Source of the DNA: Kroppenstedtia eburnea
GTDB taxonomy: Bacteria; Bacillota; Bacilli; Thermoactinomycetales; DSM-45169
DNA length: 64,000 nt
Reading direction: 5' to 3'
Assembly (NCBI RefSeq): GCF_013282215.1
Contig: NZ_CP048103.1
Location: 2,666,001 to 2,730,000, forward strand
The first letter of the stretch is position 1, and every line of letters begins with the position of its first letter. Both the position numbers and the translations under genes were made by a program. Shown one piece after another: positions 45,590-52,797 of the stretch. The notes below the pieces were generated by a model. It was not told where the DNA came from. It made no database searches and was given only the letters and a program-made list of their open reading frames with translations.

Positions 45590-45973
45590 ATGATCGTCAA
45601 ACAGCTGGAAGACCTGATCGGCACGGAGGATGAAGTCAAGGGGGACACCTGGGTCAGCCGCCGTCTGTTGCTGAAAAAAGACGAAGTGGGCTTCTCCCTC
45701 CACGACACCCTGATCAAGGCGGGCACCGTCTCCGAGTTCTGGTATAAAAACCATATCGAAGCGGTTTACTGCATCGAGGGGGAAGGAGAGCTCACAAACC
45801 TGGAAAACGGCACCGTTCATCCCCTCAAGCCCGGCACCCTCTACACCCTGGACGGTCACGAGAAACACCGGGTCCGGGCCGGGACCGACCTGCGCATGGT
45901 TTGTGTCTTCAATCCGCCCTGCACCGGCCGGGAAACCCATGATGAAGAGGGAGCTTATCCCCTGCTCGATTGA
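45590..45973 (+). CDS. ectC: L-ectoine synthase (EctC)
   Basis: A 127-residue cupin. GDTWVSRRLLLKKDEVGFSLHDT, the metal ligands in FWYKNHIEAVYCIEGEGE and the LDGHEKHRVRA strand are the EctC pattern. It cyclises N-gamma-acetyl-diaminobutyrate to ectoine. AGGAAAGGATG-like ribosome-binding sequence precedes ATG. The operon ends with a strong terminator 24 bp later. Confidence 0.95.
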   Translation: MIVKQLEDLIGTEDEVKGDTWVSRRLLLKKDEVGFSLHDTLIKAGTVSEFWYKNHIEAVYCIEGEGELTNLENGTVHPLKPGTLYTLDGHEKHRVRAGTDLRMVCVFNPPCTGRETHDEEGAYPLLD

Positions 45974-45996
45974 CCGGTAAAGGTGACTGTTTACGT

Positions 45997-46030
45997 AAAA
46001 AGAGCGTTCCGGCGATGGAACGCTCTTTTT
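45997..46030 (+). terminator. Intrinsic terminator of ectABC
   Basis: AAAAAGAGCGTTCC and GGAACGCTCTTTTT form a 14-pair stem ending in a T run. A sibling with the same arms lies at 48236-48270. Confidence 0.95.
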
Positions 46031-46044
46031 GGTGCAGGCCACTT

Positions 46045-46288
46045 CTAGAAGCGTTGTGATTTAGTGCATTCTTGGACGGTCGGGATTGGGTTTCACATGA
46101 CCTTCCGGTTGTTCTTACGAGCCAAAGTCACTCCATGTGAAACCCACCCCTCCCTGCATAGTGAGACCGGGGGCGAAAGACCCCTGGCGAGACTTGTACT
46201 GGTGAGTGCATAGCGTGACCGGGGAGCGAAGCGACCCCAGGCACGACTTGTGCCCTATGGGTATGACGGCTTTTCACAACGTTTCTAG
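46045..46288. repeat. Full foldback (MITE-like) element
   Basis: Ends are CTAGAAGCGTTGTGA and TCACAACGTTTCTAG. Inside, GGGTTTCACATG and CATGTGAAACCC form a second inverted repeat, and two related 52 bp units (starting TGCATAG) follow. No open frame. The right end supplies the TAG stop of the PEP mutase-family gene. Confidence 0.88.
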
Positions 46289-47058
46289 CTCATCGAAAGA
46301 GCTTTACGTCCAGCCTCTTTCAAGACTTCCATCACTTGACGATACGGGCCGGGGCCATGGCTGATGCGTGCAACTCCCAATTCTGCAAGCTGCTTGGATG
46401 AAGGCGTATCAGGCTGTACCAAGATATTGACAGGTATGGGGGAAAGCTCGCACAATTTTTCAATGTGATCCGGGTTCCGCATGCCGGGAGCAAAAAATCC
46501 GCTCGCCCCGGATTTTGCGTAGGCCGAGGCTCGACGAATCGCTTCATCCAGGTGGTTGTCATGATGGTCTACGGAGTCGGCTTTAAGAAAAATATCCGTC
46601 CGGGCATTGATGAAAATGGGAATGGATGCACGCTCTGCTGCTTCACGGACTGCCTCAATACGCGCGCATTGATCTTGAATCGAATACAGCCCTTCTCCAC
46701 CAACAATCTGATCCTCAAGGTTTATACCAACAGCACCGGCTTCAATAACTTTTGTGACGTTCTCTTTCACTTCAGTTGGGCTTTGTCCATAGCCTCCCTC
46801 TATATCGATCGTCACTGGAAGATCAACACTGGCAACAATCCGTTTCAGGTTTGCAAGCACCAAATCAAATGATAGCTGTTCACGATCGTCACAACCATGT
46901 GCAGCCGCCACTGACCAGCTCCCCGTAGCAATCGCTTTTGCTCCGACCTCTTGTATGACCTGTGCGCTTCCAGCATCCCAGATATTGAACAGAATCAAGG
47001 GATCCCCCTTAACGTGGAGACTTTTCAGTAAATTGGCGCGTTCCATCCGGGATATCAC
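46285..47058 (-). CDS. Isocitrate lyase/PEP mutase-family protein
   Basis: About 257 residues of the alpha/beta-barrel ICL/PEPM superfamily. DPLILFNIWDAGSAQVIQE, LPVTIDIEGGYG (metal-binding aspartate), AGAVGINLEDQ and IFINARTDIFL are conserved. The usual KKCGH loop of isocitrate lyase is absent, so it is a PEPM-like lyase or phosphonomutase of unknown substrate. GTG at 47058 lies ten bases behind AAGGAG; the end of ada overlaps by four bases. The TAG stop lies in the terminal repeat of the adjoining element, so the C-terminus may be altered by that insertion. Confidence 0.86.
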   Translation of the reverse strand: MISRMERANLLKSLHVKGDPLILFNIWDAGSAQVIQEVGAKAIATGSWSVAAAHGCDDREQLSFDLVLANLKRIVASVDLPVTIDIEGGYGQSPTEVKENVTKVIEAGAVGINLEDQIVGGEGLYSIQDQCARIEAVREAAERASIPIFINARTDIFLKADSVDHHDNHLDEAIRRASAYAKSGASGFFAPGMRNPDHIEKLCELSPIPVNILVQPDTPSSKQLAELGVARISHGPGPYRQVMEVLKEAGRKALSMS

Positions 47059-48110
47059 GTTATACACACTCCTTGTTTTTCATGATCGATCAACCATTTT
47101 TTGCGTGTCAGGCCGCCGCCGTAGCCACCCAGTTCACCGTTGCTGTTGATGACACGATGGCAGGGAACAATGATGGCGAGCTGGTTTGCACCGTTTGCCT
47201 GGGCAACGGCACGAAAGGCAGACGGCTTTCCAAGCGCACGGGCGATATCGGAGTAGGACCGTGTTTCACCGTAGGAGATGTTTCTCAGCACTTCCCAGAC
47301 ACTCTTTTGAAAAGGCGATCCCAAAAAGGTCACCGGTGTCTTGAACTCTTTTAACTCCCCGTCAAAGTACTGACTCAGTTCCCTTTCAATCGAACGGATC
47401 GGTTCAGTCTCACCGGGAATAATTGCCGACGTTGTTTTCTGTCTGAGCCGCTCCACCTCGCGTTCCAAGCCCCGGCGATCCAAAAATTCCAAAAGGTGGA
47501 GCGCTTCCTCATCCGCAATTGCAATCATCGGACCGAGCCGCGTATCCAGCCACGATGCCTTCAGGATGTTACTTTGTCCCAGCAAGGTGGGCGCTGCCCC
47601 CATGATCCGGGAAAAGGCATCCCGGAAACCGCTGCTGGACTCATACCCGGTGGAAAGTTGGGCATCGATCACGGCGCCTCCCTCCCTGATCTGTTTCATC
47701 GCCAATCCCATCCGGCGTGCCCGCGCATATTCAACAAAGGTCATACCAAATCTTTTTTTGAACTGACGGCGTGCCGTTGATGCATCGACAGACAATTCTT
47801 GAAAATCTTTCTCCGTCCATCGCTTCTCAGGGTTTTCCTCCACTGCTTTCACCAGCCTTTGGACAAGCTCTGAAACCTGATTGGGATGGGAAAGAGGGCA
47901 ACAGCGTTTACAAGGCCGATAGGAGGCCAGAAGTGCTTCTTGGGCCGATTCAAAGAACTCGCAATGGTCAAATTTCGGCTTTCGCGCCGGACAGGTCGGC
48001 CGACAGAACACACCGGTCGTCTTCACCCCTACATAAAAAACCCCTTCATATTCCGTATCTTTATCCAACAATGCCCGGTAATACTCCTTTTTAAGCTCAG
48101 CTGTGATCAT
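47055..48110 (-). CDS. ada: Bifunctional Ada/O6-methylguanine-DNA methyltransferase
   Basis: A 351-residue fusion. The N-terminal Ada zinc domain has GVFCRPTCPARKP and YRPCKRCCP, whose four cysteines bind zinc and accept methyl from phosphotriesters. An AraC helix-turn-helix region (TEKDFQELSVDASTARRQFK) follows, and then an Ogt/AdaB domain with IVPCHRVI as the active-site cysteine. It repairs alkylated DNA and probably activates its own gene. ATG at 48110 follows GGGGAGGAAAAAA; the open frame to 48212 is upstream leader. The PEP mutase gene is coupled downstream. Confidence 0.93.
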   Translation of the reverse strand: MITAELKKEYYRALLDKDTEYEGVFYVGVKTTGVFCRPTCPARKPKFDHCEFFESAQEALLASYRPCKRCCPLSHPNQVSELVQRLVKAVEENPEKRWTEKDFQELSVDASTARRQFKKRFGMTFVEYARARRMGLAMKQIREGGAVIDAQLSTGYESSSGFRDAFSRIMGAAPTLLGQSNILKASWLDTRLGPMIAIADEEALHLLEFLDRRGLEREVERLRQKTTSAIIPGETEPIRSIERELSQYFDGELKEFKTPVTFLGSPFQKSVWEVLRNISYGETRSYSDIARALGKPSAFRAVAQANGANQLAIIVPCHRVINSNGELGGYGGGLTRKKWLIDHEKQGVCIT

Positions 48111-48235
48111 TTTTTTCCTCCCCGCATGAAACTCCCTTAACCTTGATTTTCCCATAATAGCATGTTCACAAAAAGGCGCCGCCGAATTTCGTGCATTGAT
48201 TTTTTTATCCACCTCTCGCCCATACCGGACGCATC

Positions 48236-48275
48236 AAAAAGAGCGTTCCATTGGCGGAACGCTCTTTTTGTTTTT
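48236..48275. terminator. Intrinsic terminator, probably bidirectional
   Basis: AAAAAGAGCGTTCC and GGAACGCTCTTTTT form the same stem arms as the ectABC terminator, with a longer T run (TTTTTGTTTTT). It lies between ada and the M20 gene's repeat tail. Confidence 0.85.
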
Positions 48276-48342
48276 AGGGCATGTCCGGTTATTCAAGTGT
48301 CGATCGGACTGGCTCCGGCTATGGATTTACCAGACACGCTCT
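48276..48342. repeat. Small 67 bp inverted-repeat element
   Basis: The ends AGGGCATGTCCGGTTATTC and, inverted, AGAGCGTGTCTGGTAAATC match at most positions. A related end occurs at 18874-18891. It abuts the larger foldback element. Confidence 0.55.
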
Positions 48343-48637
48343 AGAAGCACTGTGAATTTAGAGCTTCTTGGACGGTCGGGATTGGGTTTCACATGTCGTT
48401 TTCGTTGTTCTTACGATCCAAAATCACTCCATGTGAAACCCAACCCTCCCTGCATAGCGAGACCGGGAACGGAGTGACCCAGGCGAGACTTGTACTGGTG
48501 AGTGCATAGCGAGACCGGGAACGGAGTGATCTAGGCGAGACTTGTGCTGGTGAGTGCATAGTGTGACCGGGGAGCGAAGCGACCCTAGGCACGACTTGTG
48601 CCCTGTGGGTATGACAGCTTTTTCACACCGCTTCTAG
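48341..48637. repeat. Full foldback (MITE-like) element with three 52 bp tandem units
   Basis: Ends are CTAGAAGCACTGTGA and TCACACCGCTTCTAG. An inner inverted repeat GGGTTTCACATG/CATGTGAAACCC precedes three 52 bp units at 48451, 48503 and 48555 (TGCATAGCGAGACCGGGAAC...), the third matching the last unit at 46045-46288. No protein frame. The right end supplies the TAG of the M20 gene. Confidence 0.88.
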
Positions 48638-49815
48638 CCGGCGGAGCACATCTTCAGCGTGGTGTGGACAAACAGTCGGACCCCGGTTTCGAGAGCATCC
48701 TCATCGATGGTGAAGCGGGGGTGGTGATGGGGGTAGGTGCTCTCTTTCTCCGGATTGCCGGCACCGATGAAGAAAAAGTTGCCGGGCGCCTTCTGCTGGT
48801 AAGCGGAAAAGTCTTCGCCCCCCATGGTGGGTTTCAGGTGAGCCACCGCCTCTTTTCCGAACAGTTCCTCCACTGCTTCTTCCATCAGACGGGTCATTTC
48901 CCGATCATTGACGACAGGGCGGTAGCCATGCACATATTCCAGCTCATAGCCGGCTCCGTGAGCTTCGGTGATTCCCTTGACGACCCGTTCGATCTGACCT
49001 GGAATCTCCTCCCTCAGACCTGTGTCGAGGGTGCGCACGGTTCCCTCGATCTCCACCGATCCGGGAAGCACATTATGGCTGTTTCCACCAATGAAGCGGG
49101 TCACAGACAGAACCACGGGTTCCAGGGGATCGGTGCAGCGGGATACGATATGCTGGAGATTGGTCACCACCTGGGCACCGATGGCAATACTGTCCACCGT
49201 CTGATGGGGCAAGGCCGCATGCCCCCCCTTGCCGCGAATGGTCATCCTGAAAATATCCGGGGCCGCCATCATCGGACCGTATACGATCCCCACTTTGCCG
49301 ATGGCCAAGGGAGACCACAGGTGGGCACCGATCACCGCGTCCACCCCTTCCATCACGCCGGCCCGCACCAATTCCTCCCCGCCTCCGGGGGGCAATTCCT
49401 CGGCGTGCTGAAAGATCATCCGCACCTCCCCCCGGATTTTCTCCTTCATTTGAGACAAGACCCTGGCCGCCCCCAGCAACATCGACGTATGGCCGTCATG
49501 GCCGCAGGCGTGCATCACGCCGGGATTTTTTGAAACAAAATCAAAGGAGTTCTCTTCCTGGATCGGCAATGCATCCATATCTGCCCGGATCGCCAGCACC
49601 TTGCCGGGCTTGCCGCCGATCAACCGAGCCATCACACTGGTGGGTGTGGGCCGGGACAGTTCCAGATTCCCGAAAGATTGCAATTTCTCATACACAAACT
49701 GCGCCGTCTGCTCTTCATGATAGGAAAGTTCGGGATACTGGTGCAGATACCGCCGCCACTCGACCACCTGGGTCTTCACTTTCTCCACCAACTGTTCGGT
49801 TGATGCAACCGACAT
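48634..49815 (-). CDS. M20D-family amidohydrolase/peptidase
   Basis: A 393-residue metal-dependent hydrolase. MHACGHDGHTSM, the catalytic EELPPGGGEEL, GKGGHAALPHQTVDS in the lid domain and MGGEDFSAY carry the di-metal ligands of HipO/YxeP-like enzymes, which remove acyl groups from amino acids. A role in removing acetyl from N-acetyl-diaminobutyrate released by the ectoine hydrolase is conceivable but unsupported beyond proximity. The TAG stop lies in the end of the adjacent repeat, so the native tail may have been longer. Confidence 0.9.
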   Translation of the reverse strand: MSVASTEQLVEKVKTQVVEWRRYLHQYPELSYHEEQTAQFVYEKLQSFGNLELSRPTPTSVMARLIGGKPGKVLAIRADMDALPIQEENSFDFVSKNPGVMHACGHDGHTSMLLGAARVLSQMKEKIRGEVRMIFQHAEELPPGGGEELVRAGVMEGVDAVIGAHLWSPLAIGKVGIVYGPMMAAPDIFRMTIRGKGGHAALPHQTVDSIAIGAQVVTNLQHIVSRCTDPLEPVVLSVTRFIGGNSHNVLPGSVEIEGTVRTLDTGLREEIPGQIERVVKGITEAHGAGYELEYVHGYRPVVNDREMTRLMEEAVEELFGKEAVAHLKPTMGGEDFSAYQQKAPGNFFFIGAGNPEKESTYPHHHPRFTIDEDALETGVRLFVHTTLKMCSAG

Positions 49816-50005
49816 CCAACTCCACTCCTCTCCCGCACCGTCAACATGTATTCAACCGGCATCCACCCATTGGAATATTCCGAAACGTCTGCCCTCATTA
49901 TATTCACCCTCTTCTCCCCGGTCAATCTCCACCTGATCATGACGGATGCTGACAAGCATACTTCCTTTCGTTAGAATGAAACCAGTAAACGTTACAGCCT
50001 GGGCC

Positions 50006-50136
50006 CAGAAGTTTTGTGAAAAAGCCCATCAGAGGGAGGGTTGGGTCTCACATGGAGTGACTTTGGCTCGCAAGAACAACGGAACGCAATGTGAAACCCA
50101 ATCCCGACCGTCTTCCCACTAAATCACACACTTCCA
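50006..50136. repeat. Foldback (MITE-like) element upstream of thyA
   Basis: Ends are CAGAAGTTTTGTGA and TCACACACTTCC, with inner TCTCACATGGAG...AATGTGAAACCC. It is the reverse orientation of the 55980 copy and lacks the 52 bp units. The rest of 49816-50158 shows only a short start region for thyA. Confidence 0.85.
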
Positions 50137-50158
50137 AGCCTGGAAAGGATGGTCCCAT

Positions 50159-50953
50159 ATGAAAGCCTATCTCGACTTGTGTCAGCGGATCTTGAAGGAA
50201 GGAACACGGAAAAAGGATCGGACCGGAACAGGCACCCTCAGTCTCTTCGGTCACCAGATGCGGTTTGATCTGGGGGAGGGATTCCCCCTGGTGACCACCA
50301 AAAAACTGCATACCCGGTCCATCATCCATGAATTGCTCTGGTTTTTGCAGGGAAGCACCAATATCCGGTACCTGCAGGAACATCAGGTCCGGATCTGGAA
50401 TGAATGGGCTGACGAAAACGGGGACCTGGGACCCGTTTACGGGAAGCAATGGCGCTCCTTCAGCGGGGCCGACGGAAAAACGGTGGATCAAATCCAATGG
50501 GTGGTGGATGAAATCAAGAGAAACCCCGACTCCCGCCGCCTGATCGTCAGTGCCTGGAATCCGACGGAATTGGAAGAGATGGCCCTTCCCCCCTGCCACT
50601 GCCTGTTCCAGTTTTATGTGAAGGATGGAACCCTCTCCTGCCAATTGTATCAGCGAAGCGGCGACACTTTTTTGGGAATTCCCTTCAACATCGCCAGCTA
50701 TGCGCTGTTGACCCACATGATCGCCCATGTGACGGGACTGAAACCCGGGGAGTTTATCCACACGCTGGGTGATGCCCATCTCTATCTGAACCATTTGGAC
50801 CAGGTGAAGGAGCAGCTCACCCGTCAGCCGCTGCCCCTGCCGACCCTGAAGCTGAACCCGGATGTCACTTCCATCTTTGATTTCACTTATGAGGATATCC
50901 GGATCGAGGGATACCAGTCCCATCCCCATATCAAAGGGGAGGTCTCCGTGTGA
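50159..50953 (+). CDS. thyA: Thymidylate synthase
   Basis: A 264-residue ThyA enzyme. [15 protein letters not shown], the conserved RPC-type loop [14 protein letters not shown] with catalytic cysteine, [20 protein letters not shown] and [10 protein letters not shown] are intact. It converts dUMP and methylene-tetrahydrofolate to dTMP and dihydrofolate. AAAGGATGG lies before ATG. It overlaps dfrA by four bases, so the two consecutive reactions are coupled. The promoter lies within or next to the repeat element. Confidence 0.97.
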   Translation: MKAYLDLCQRILKEGTRKKDRTGTGTLSLFGHQMRFDLGEGFPLVTTKKLHTRSIIHELLWFLQGSTNIRYLQEHQVRIWNEWADENGDLGPVYGKQWRSFSGADGKTVDQIQWVVDEIKRNPDSRRLIVSAWNPTELEEMALPPCHCLFQFYVKDGTLSCQLYQRSGDTFLGIPFNIASYALLTHMIAHVTGLKPGEFIHTLGDAHLYLNHLDQVKEQLTRQPLPLPTLKLNPDVTSIFDFTYEDIRIEGYQSHPHIKGEVSV

Positions 50954-51432
50954 TCCGCCTCATCGTCGCCTATGCCAAACATCGCGTCATCGGCCGCAAG
51001 GGTCAGATGCCCTGGCACCTGCCCAATGACCTGAAGCATTTTAAAGAGACCACCACAGGTCATACCATCGTCATGGGGCGCAAAACCTATGAATCCATCG
51101 GAAAACCATTGCCCCGCCGGCGAAATGTGGTCCTGACCGCAAACCGTCACTTCCAGGCTCCCAAAGGGGTGGAAGTGATCCACAGTCCCCGGGAGGTCGC
51201 ACAGTTGGGGGATGTATTCATCATTGGCGGAGCCCAACTGTATGAACAGTTCCTCCCCTTGGCCGATCGTCTCTACATCACGGAGATCGACCTGGAGACG
51301 GAGGGGGACACCTTTTTCCCGGAATGGGACCCGCAGGAGTTCAGGATCATCTCACAGAGGGAGGGCGTCACCGATCCACAAAACCCCCATCCCCACACCT
51401 TTTACATCCTGGAACGAAAACACGGCAAATAG
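50950..51432 (+). CDS. dfrA: Dihydrofolate reductase
   Basis: A 160-residue [33 protein letters not shown] contains the substrate-site W and D, and [21 protein letters not shown] and [14 protein letters not shown] bind NADPH. It regenerates tetrahydrofolate after ThyA. GTG overlaps the thyA stop (GTGTGA), coupling translation. A strong bidirectional terminator follows. Confidence 0.97.
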   Translation: MIRLIVAYAKHRVIGRKGQMPWHLPNDLKHFKETTTGHTIVMGRKTYESIGKPLPRRRNVVLTANRHFQAPKGVEVIHSPREVAQLGDVFIIGGAQLYEQFLPLADRLYITEIDLETEGDTFFPEWDPQEFRIISQREGVTDPQNPHPHTFYILERKHGK

Positions 51433-51441
51433 GATATCAAC

Positions 51442-51482
51442 AACCCAAACCACCGCGCCCGGATGCGCGGTGGTTTGGGTTT
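51442..51482. terminator. Strong intrinsic terminator after dfrA
   Basis: AACCCAAACCACCGCG and CGCGGTGGTTTGGGTT form a 16-pair stem with T/A-rich flanks on both sides, so it can stop both strands. Confidence 0.92.
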
Positions 51483-51655
51483 AAAGCATCGCCTTCTTCA
51501 GGTGATGAAGATAGCGGGAGCGGACCAGGAAGAAATAGCAGAGCTGAACGAGGAAGAAAGCCCCGATGGTGATCATAGCCGAAGAACTTCTGAATATGAG
51601 ATTGGAGCAGCTGACGAAGTTGAGGGTCATCCTCCACAATCAATATTTTTGTCAT
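51481..51655 (-). pseudogene. Composite relic: response-regulator start joined to a membrane-protein end
   Basis: From ATG at 51655 the sequence MTKILIVEDDPQLRQLLQSH is a normal receiver start with an acidic pair, but after about 28 codons the frame has nothing receiver-like. In another frame, 51576-51481 encodes a 31-residue hydrophobic tail (LVQLCYFFLVRSRYL) that ends in TAA, as in the end of a transporter. A deletion may have joined two genes. It is not a working product. Confidence 0.6.
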
Positions 51656-51810
51656 ACAGACCCTTCCTTTTCATGGAATAACTCCAACCCATTTTACCTC
51701 GATACCTTCTCAACATATTAAATCATACAGCGGGAATCCACCTCTGTCCGCTTTTCTTCAGATGACAAATGTCGGTAACCTGGACAGAAGTGAATGAGTT
51801 CCCCAAGAAT

Positions 51811-51849
51811 AAACCACCCTCCAAATCGGATGATTTGAAGGATGGTTTT
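51811..51849 (-). terminator. Intrinsic terminator of ribU
   Basis: AAACCATCCTTCAAATC and GATTTGGAGGGTGGTTT form a long stem; T-rich sequence lies on both sides. It is 27 bp beyond the ribU stop. Confidence 0.82.
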
Positions 51850-51875
51850 TCAGTCAAAAATCGTTTGATATCGTT

Positions 51876-52451
51876 TCACCCCGCCAACATCCGACCCTTC
51901 AACCGGGGCTTCAGCCTTCGGTACAAGGGCACGAACACCAGGGCCACGATCAGACCCTTCAGCAGGTTGAAGGGGCCGATTCCGTAGAGGACCAAGGCGG
52001 TCTTCTCCGGTCCTTCCACGGTCCAGTTGATCAGAAATGCGTAAGCAGGAAGGATCACCCAATAATTGACGATACTCATCAGGATCGCCGTCACCAGAGT
52101 GGCTACACCCAAACCGGCGATCAAGCCCTTGGTGCCGGGGATTTTCCGGGCCGTCCACACTGTGATCAGGACGAACACGCTCCCGGCCAGAAAGTTGGCC
52201 ATCTGGCCGATGGGCACCCCGGATTCGCTCCCGGTGAAGGCGAAGTGGAGGAGATTTTTCACAAATTCCACTGTCACCCCCGCCAAGGGACCGAACATCA
52301 GCCCCGCCACCAAAGCCGGAAGTTCACTGAAGTCCACTTTTAGAAAAGCGGGAAAGGGAGGCACTGGAAAGTTCAGATATTGGATTAAAAAGGCAAACCC
52401 AGACAACAAAGAGATCATGGTCAACTTTCGGGTCGACAGTTTCCCCGCCAT
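51876..52451 (-). CDS. ribU: Riboflavin ECF transporter S component (RibU)
   Basis: A 191-residue membrane protein with about six segments. YLNFPVPPFPAFLKVDFSELPALVAGLMFGPLAG is the typical RibU start, and KNLLHFAFTGSESGVPIGQMANFLAG holds binding-site residues. RibU captures riboflavin and works with the shared EcfAA'T module encoded elsewhere. ATG at 52451 (MAGKLSTRKL) follows AAAAGGAG; the open frame to 52511 runs into the leader. The FMN riboswitch upstream supports the call. Confidence 0.94.
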   Translation of the reverse strand: MAGKLSTRKLTMISLLSGFAFLIQYLNFPVPPFPAFLKVDFSELPALVAGLMFGPLAGVTVEFVKNLLHFAFTGSESGVPIGQMANFLAGSVFVLITVWTARKIPGTKGLIAGLGVATLVTAILMSIVNYWVILPAYAFLINWTVEGPEKTALVLYGIGPFNLLKGLIVALVFVPLYRRLKPRLKGRMLAG

Positions 52452-52611
52452 CAGACCGACACTCCTTTTTCGTGTATCTGATGACGACGGTACAACAAAC
52501 AAAAAACCCAAAGAGCGCAGTCAGACCACGTTCTTCGGGCAGGGAAAATCAGGCAGGCCGAAAAAAGGGGATGTCCTCCCTTTCGGACCACCGGATCCAT
52601 GTACACGTCAT

Positions 52612-52744
52612 CATCCTTCTCCCATCCAGACTATACTGTCGGTCCCGGAGTTGCACCGGGTCCACCGCTCGCGCGGGTCACGGACTGAGGCACAGTTCGT
52701 GCCATCACCGCCGGTCGGGAATTTCACCCTGCCCCGAAGGATCA
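52612..52744 (-). promoter_or_regulatory. FMN riboswitch (RFN element)
   Basis: Read on the minus strand, GATCCTTCGGGGCAGGGTGAAATTCCCGACCGGCGGT opens the aptamer, GACCCGCGCGAGC and GCAACTCCGGGACCGACAGTATAG follow, and GGATGGGAGAAGGATG closes it. All FMN core motifs are present. A downstream stem CCGAAAGGG/CCCTTTTTTCGG near 52550-52585 could be the expression switch. It lowers ribU expression when FMN is high. Confidence 0.95.
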
Positions 52745-52797
52745 AAACCATATTCAATTACTACACATTCTAAACCAGCGATGGCGGGAAGGTCAAT

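Noticed and set aside
44792-46042. A 416-codon minus-strand frame opposite ectB and ectC
   Set aside because: It crosses the ectABC terminator and mirrors clear ect genes; it is a shadow.
48196-48477. Frames through the foldback repeats, and possible CRISPR units at 48451-48604
   Set aside because: The 52 bp units are directly adjacent without spacers, so this is not a CRISPR array, and frames differ between copies.
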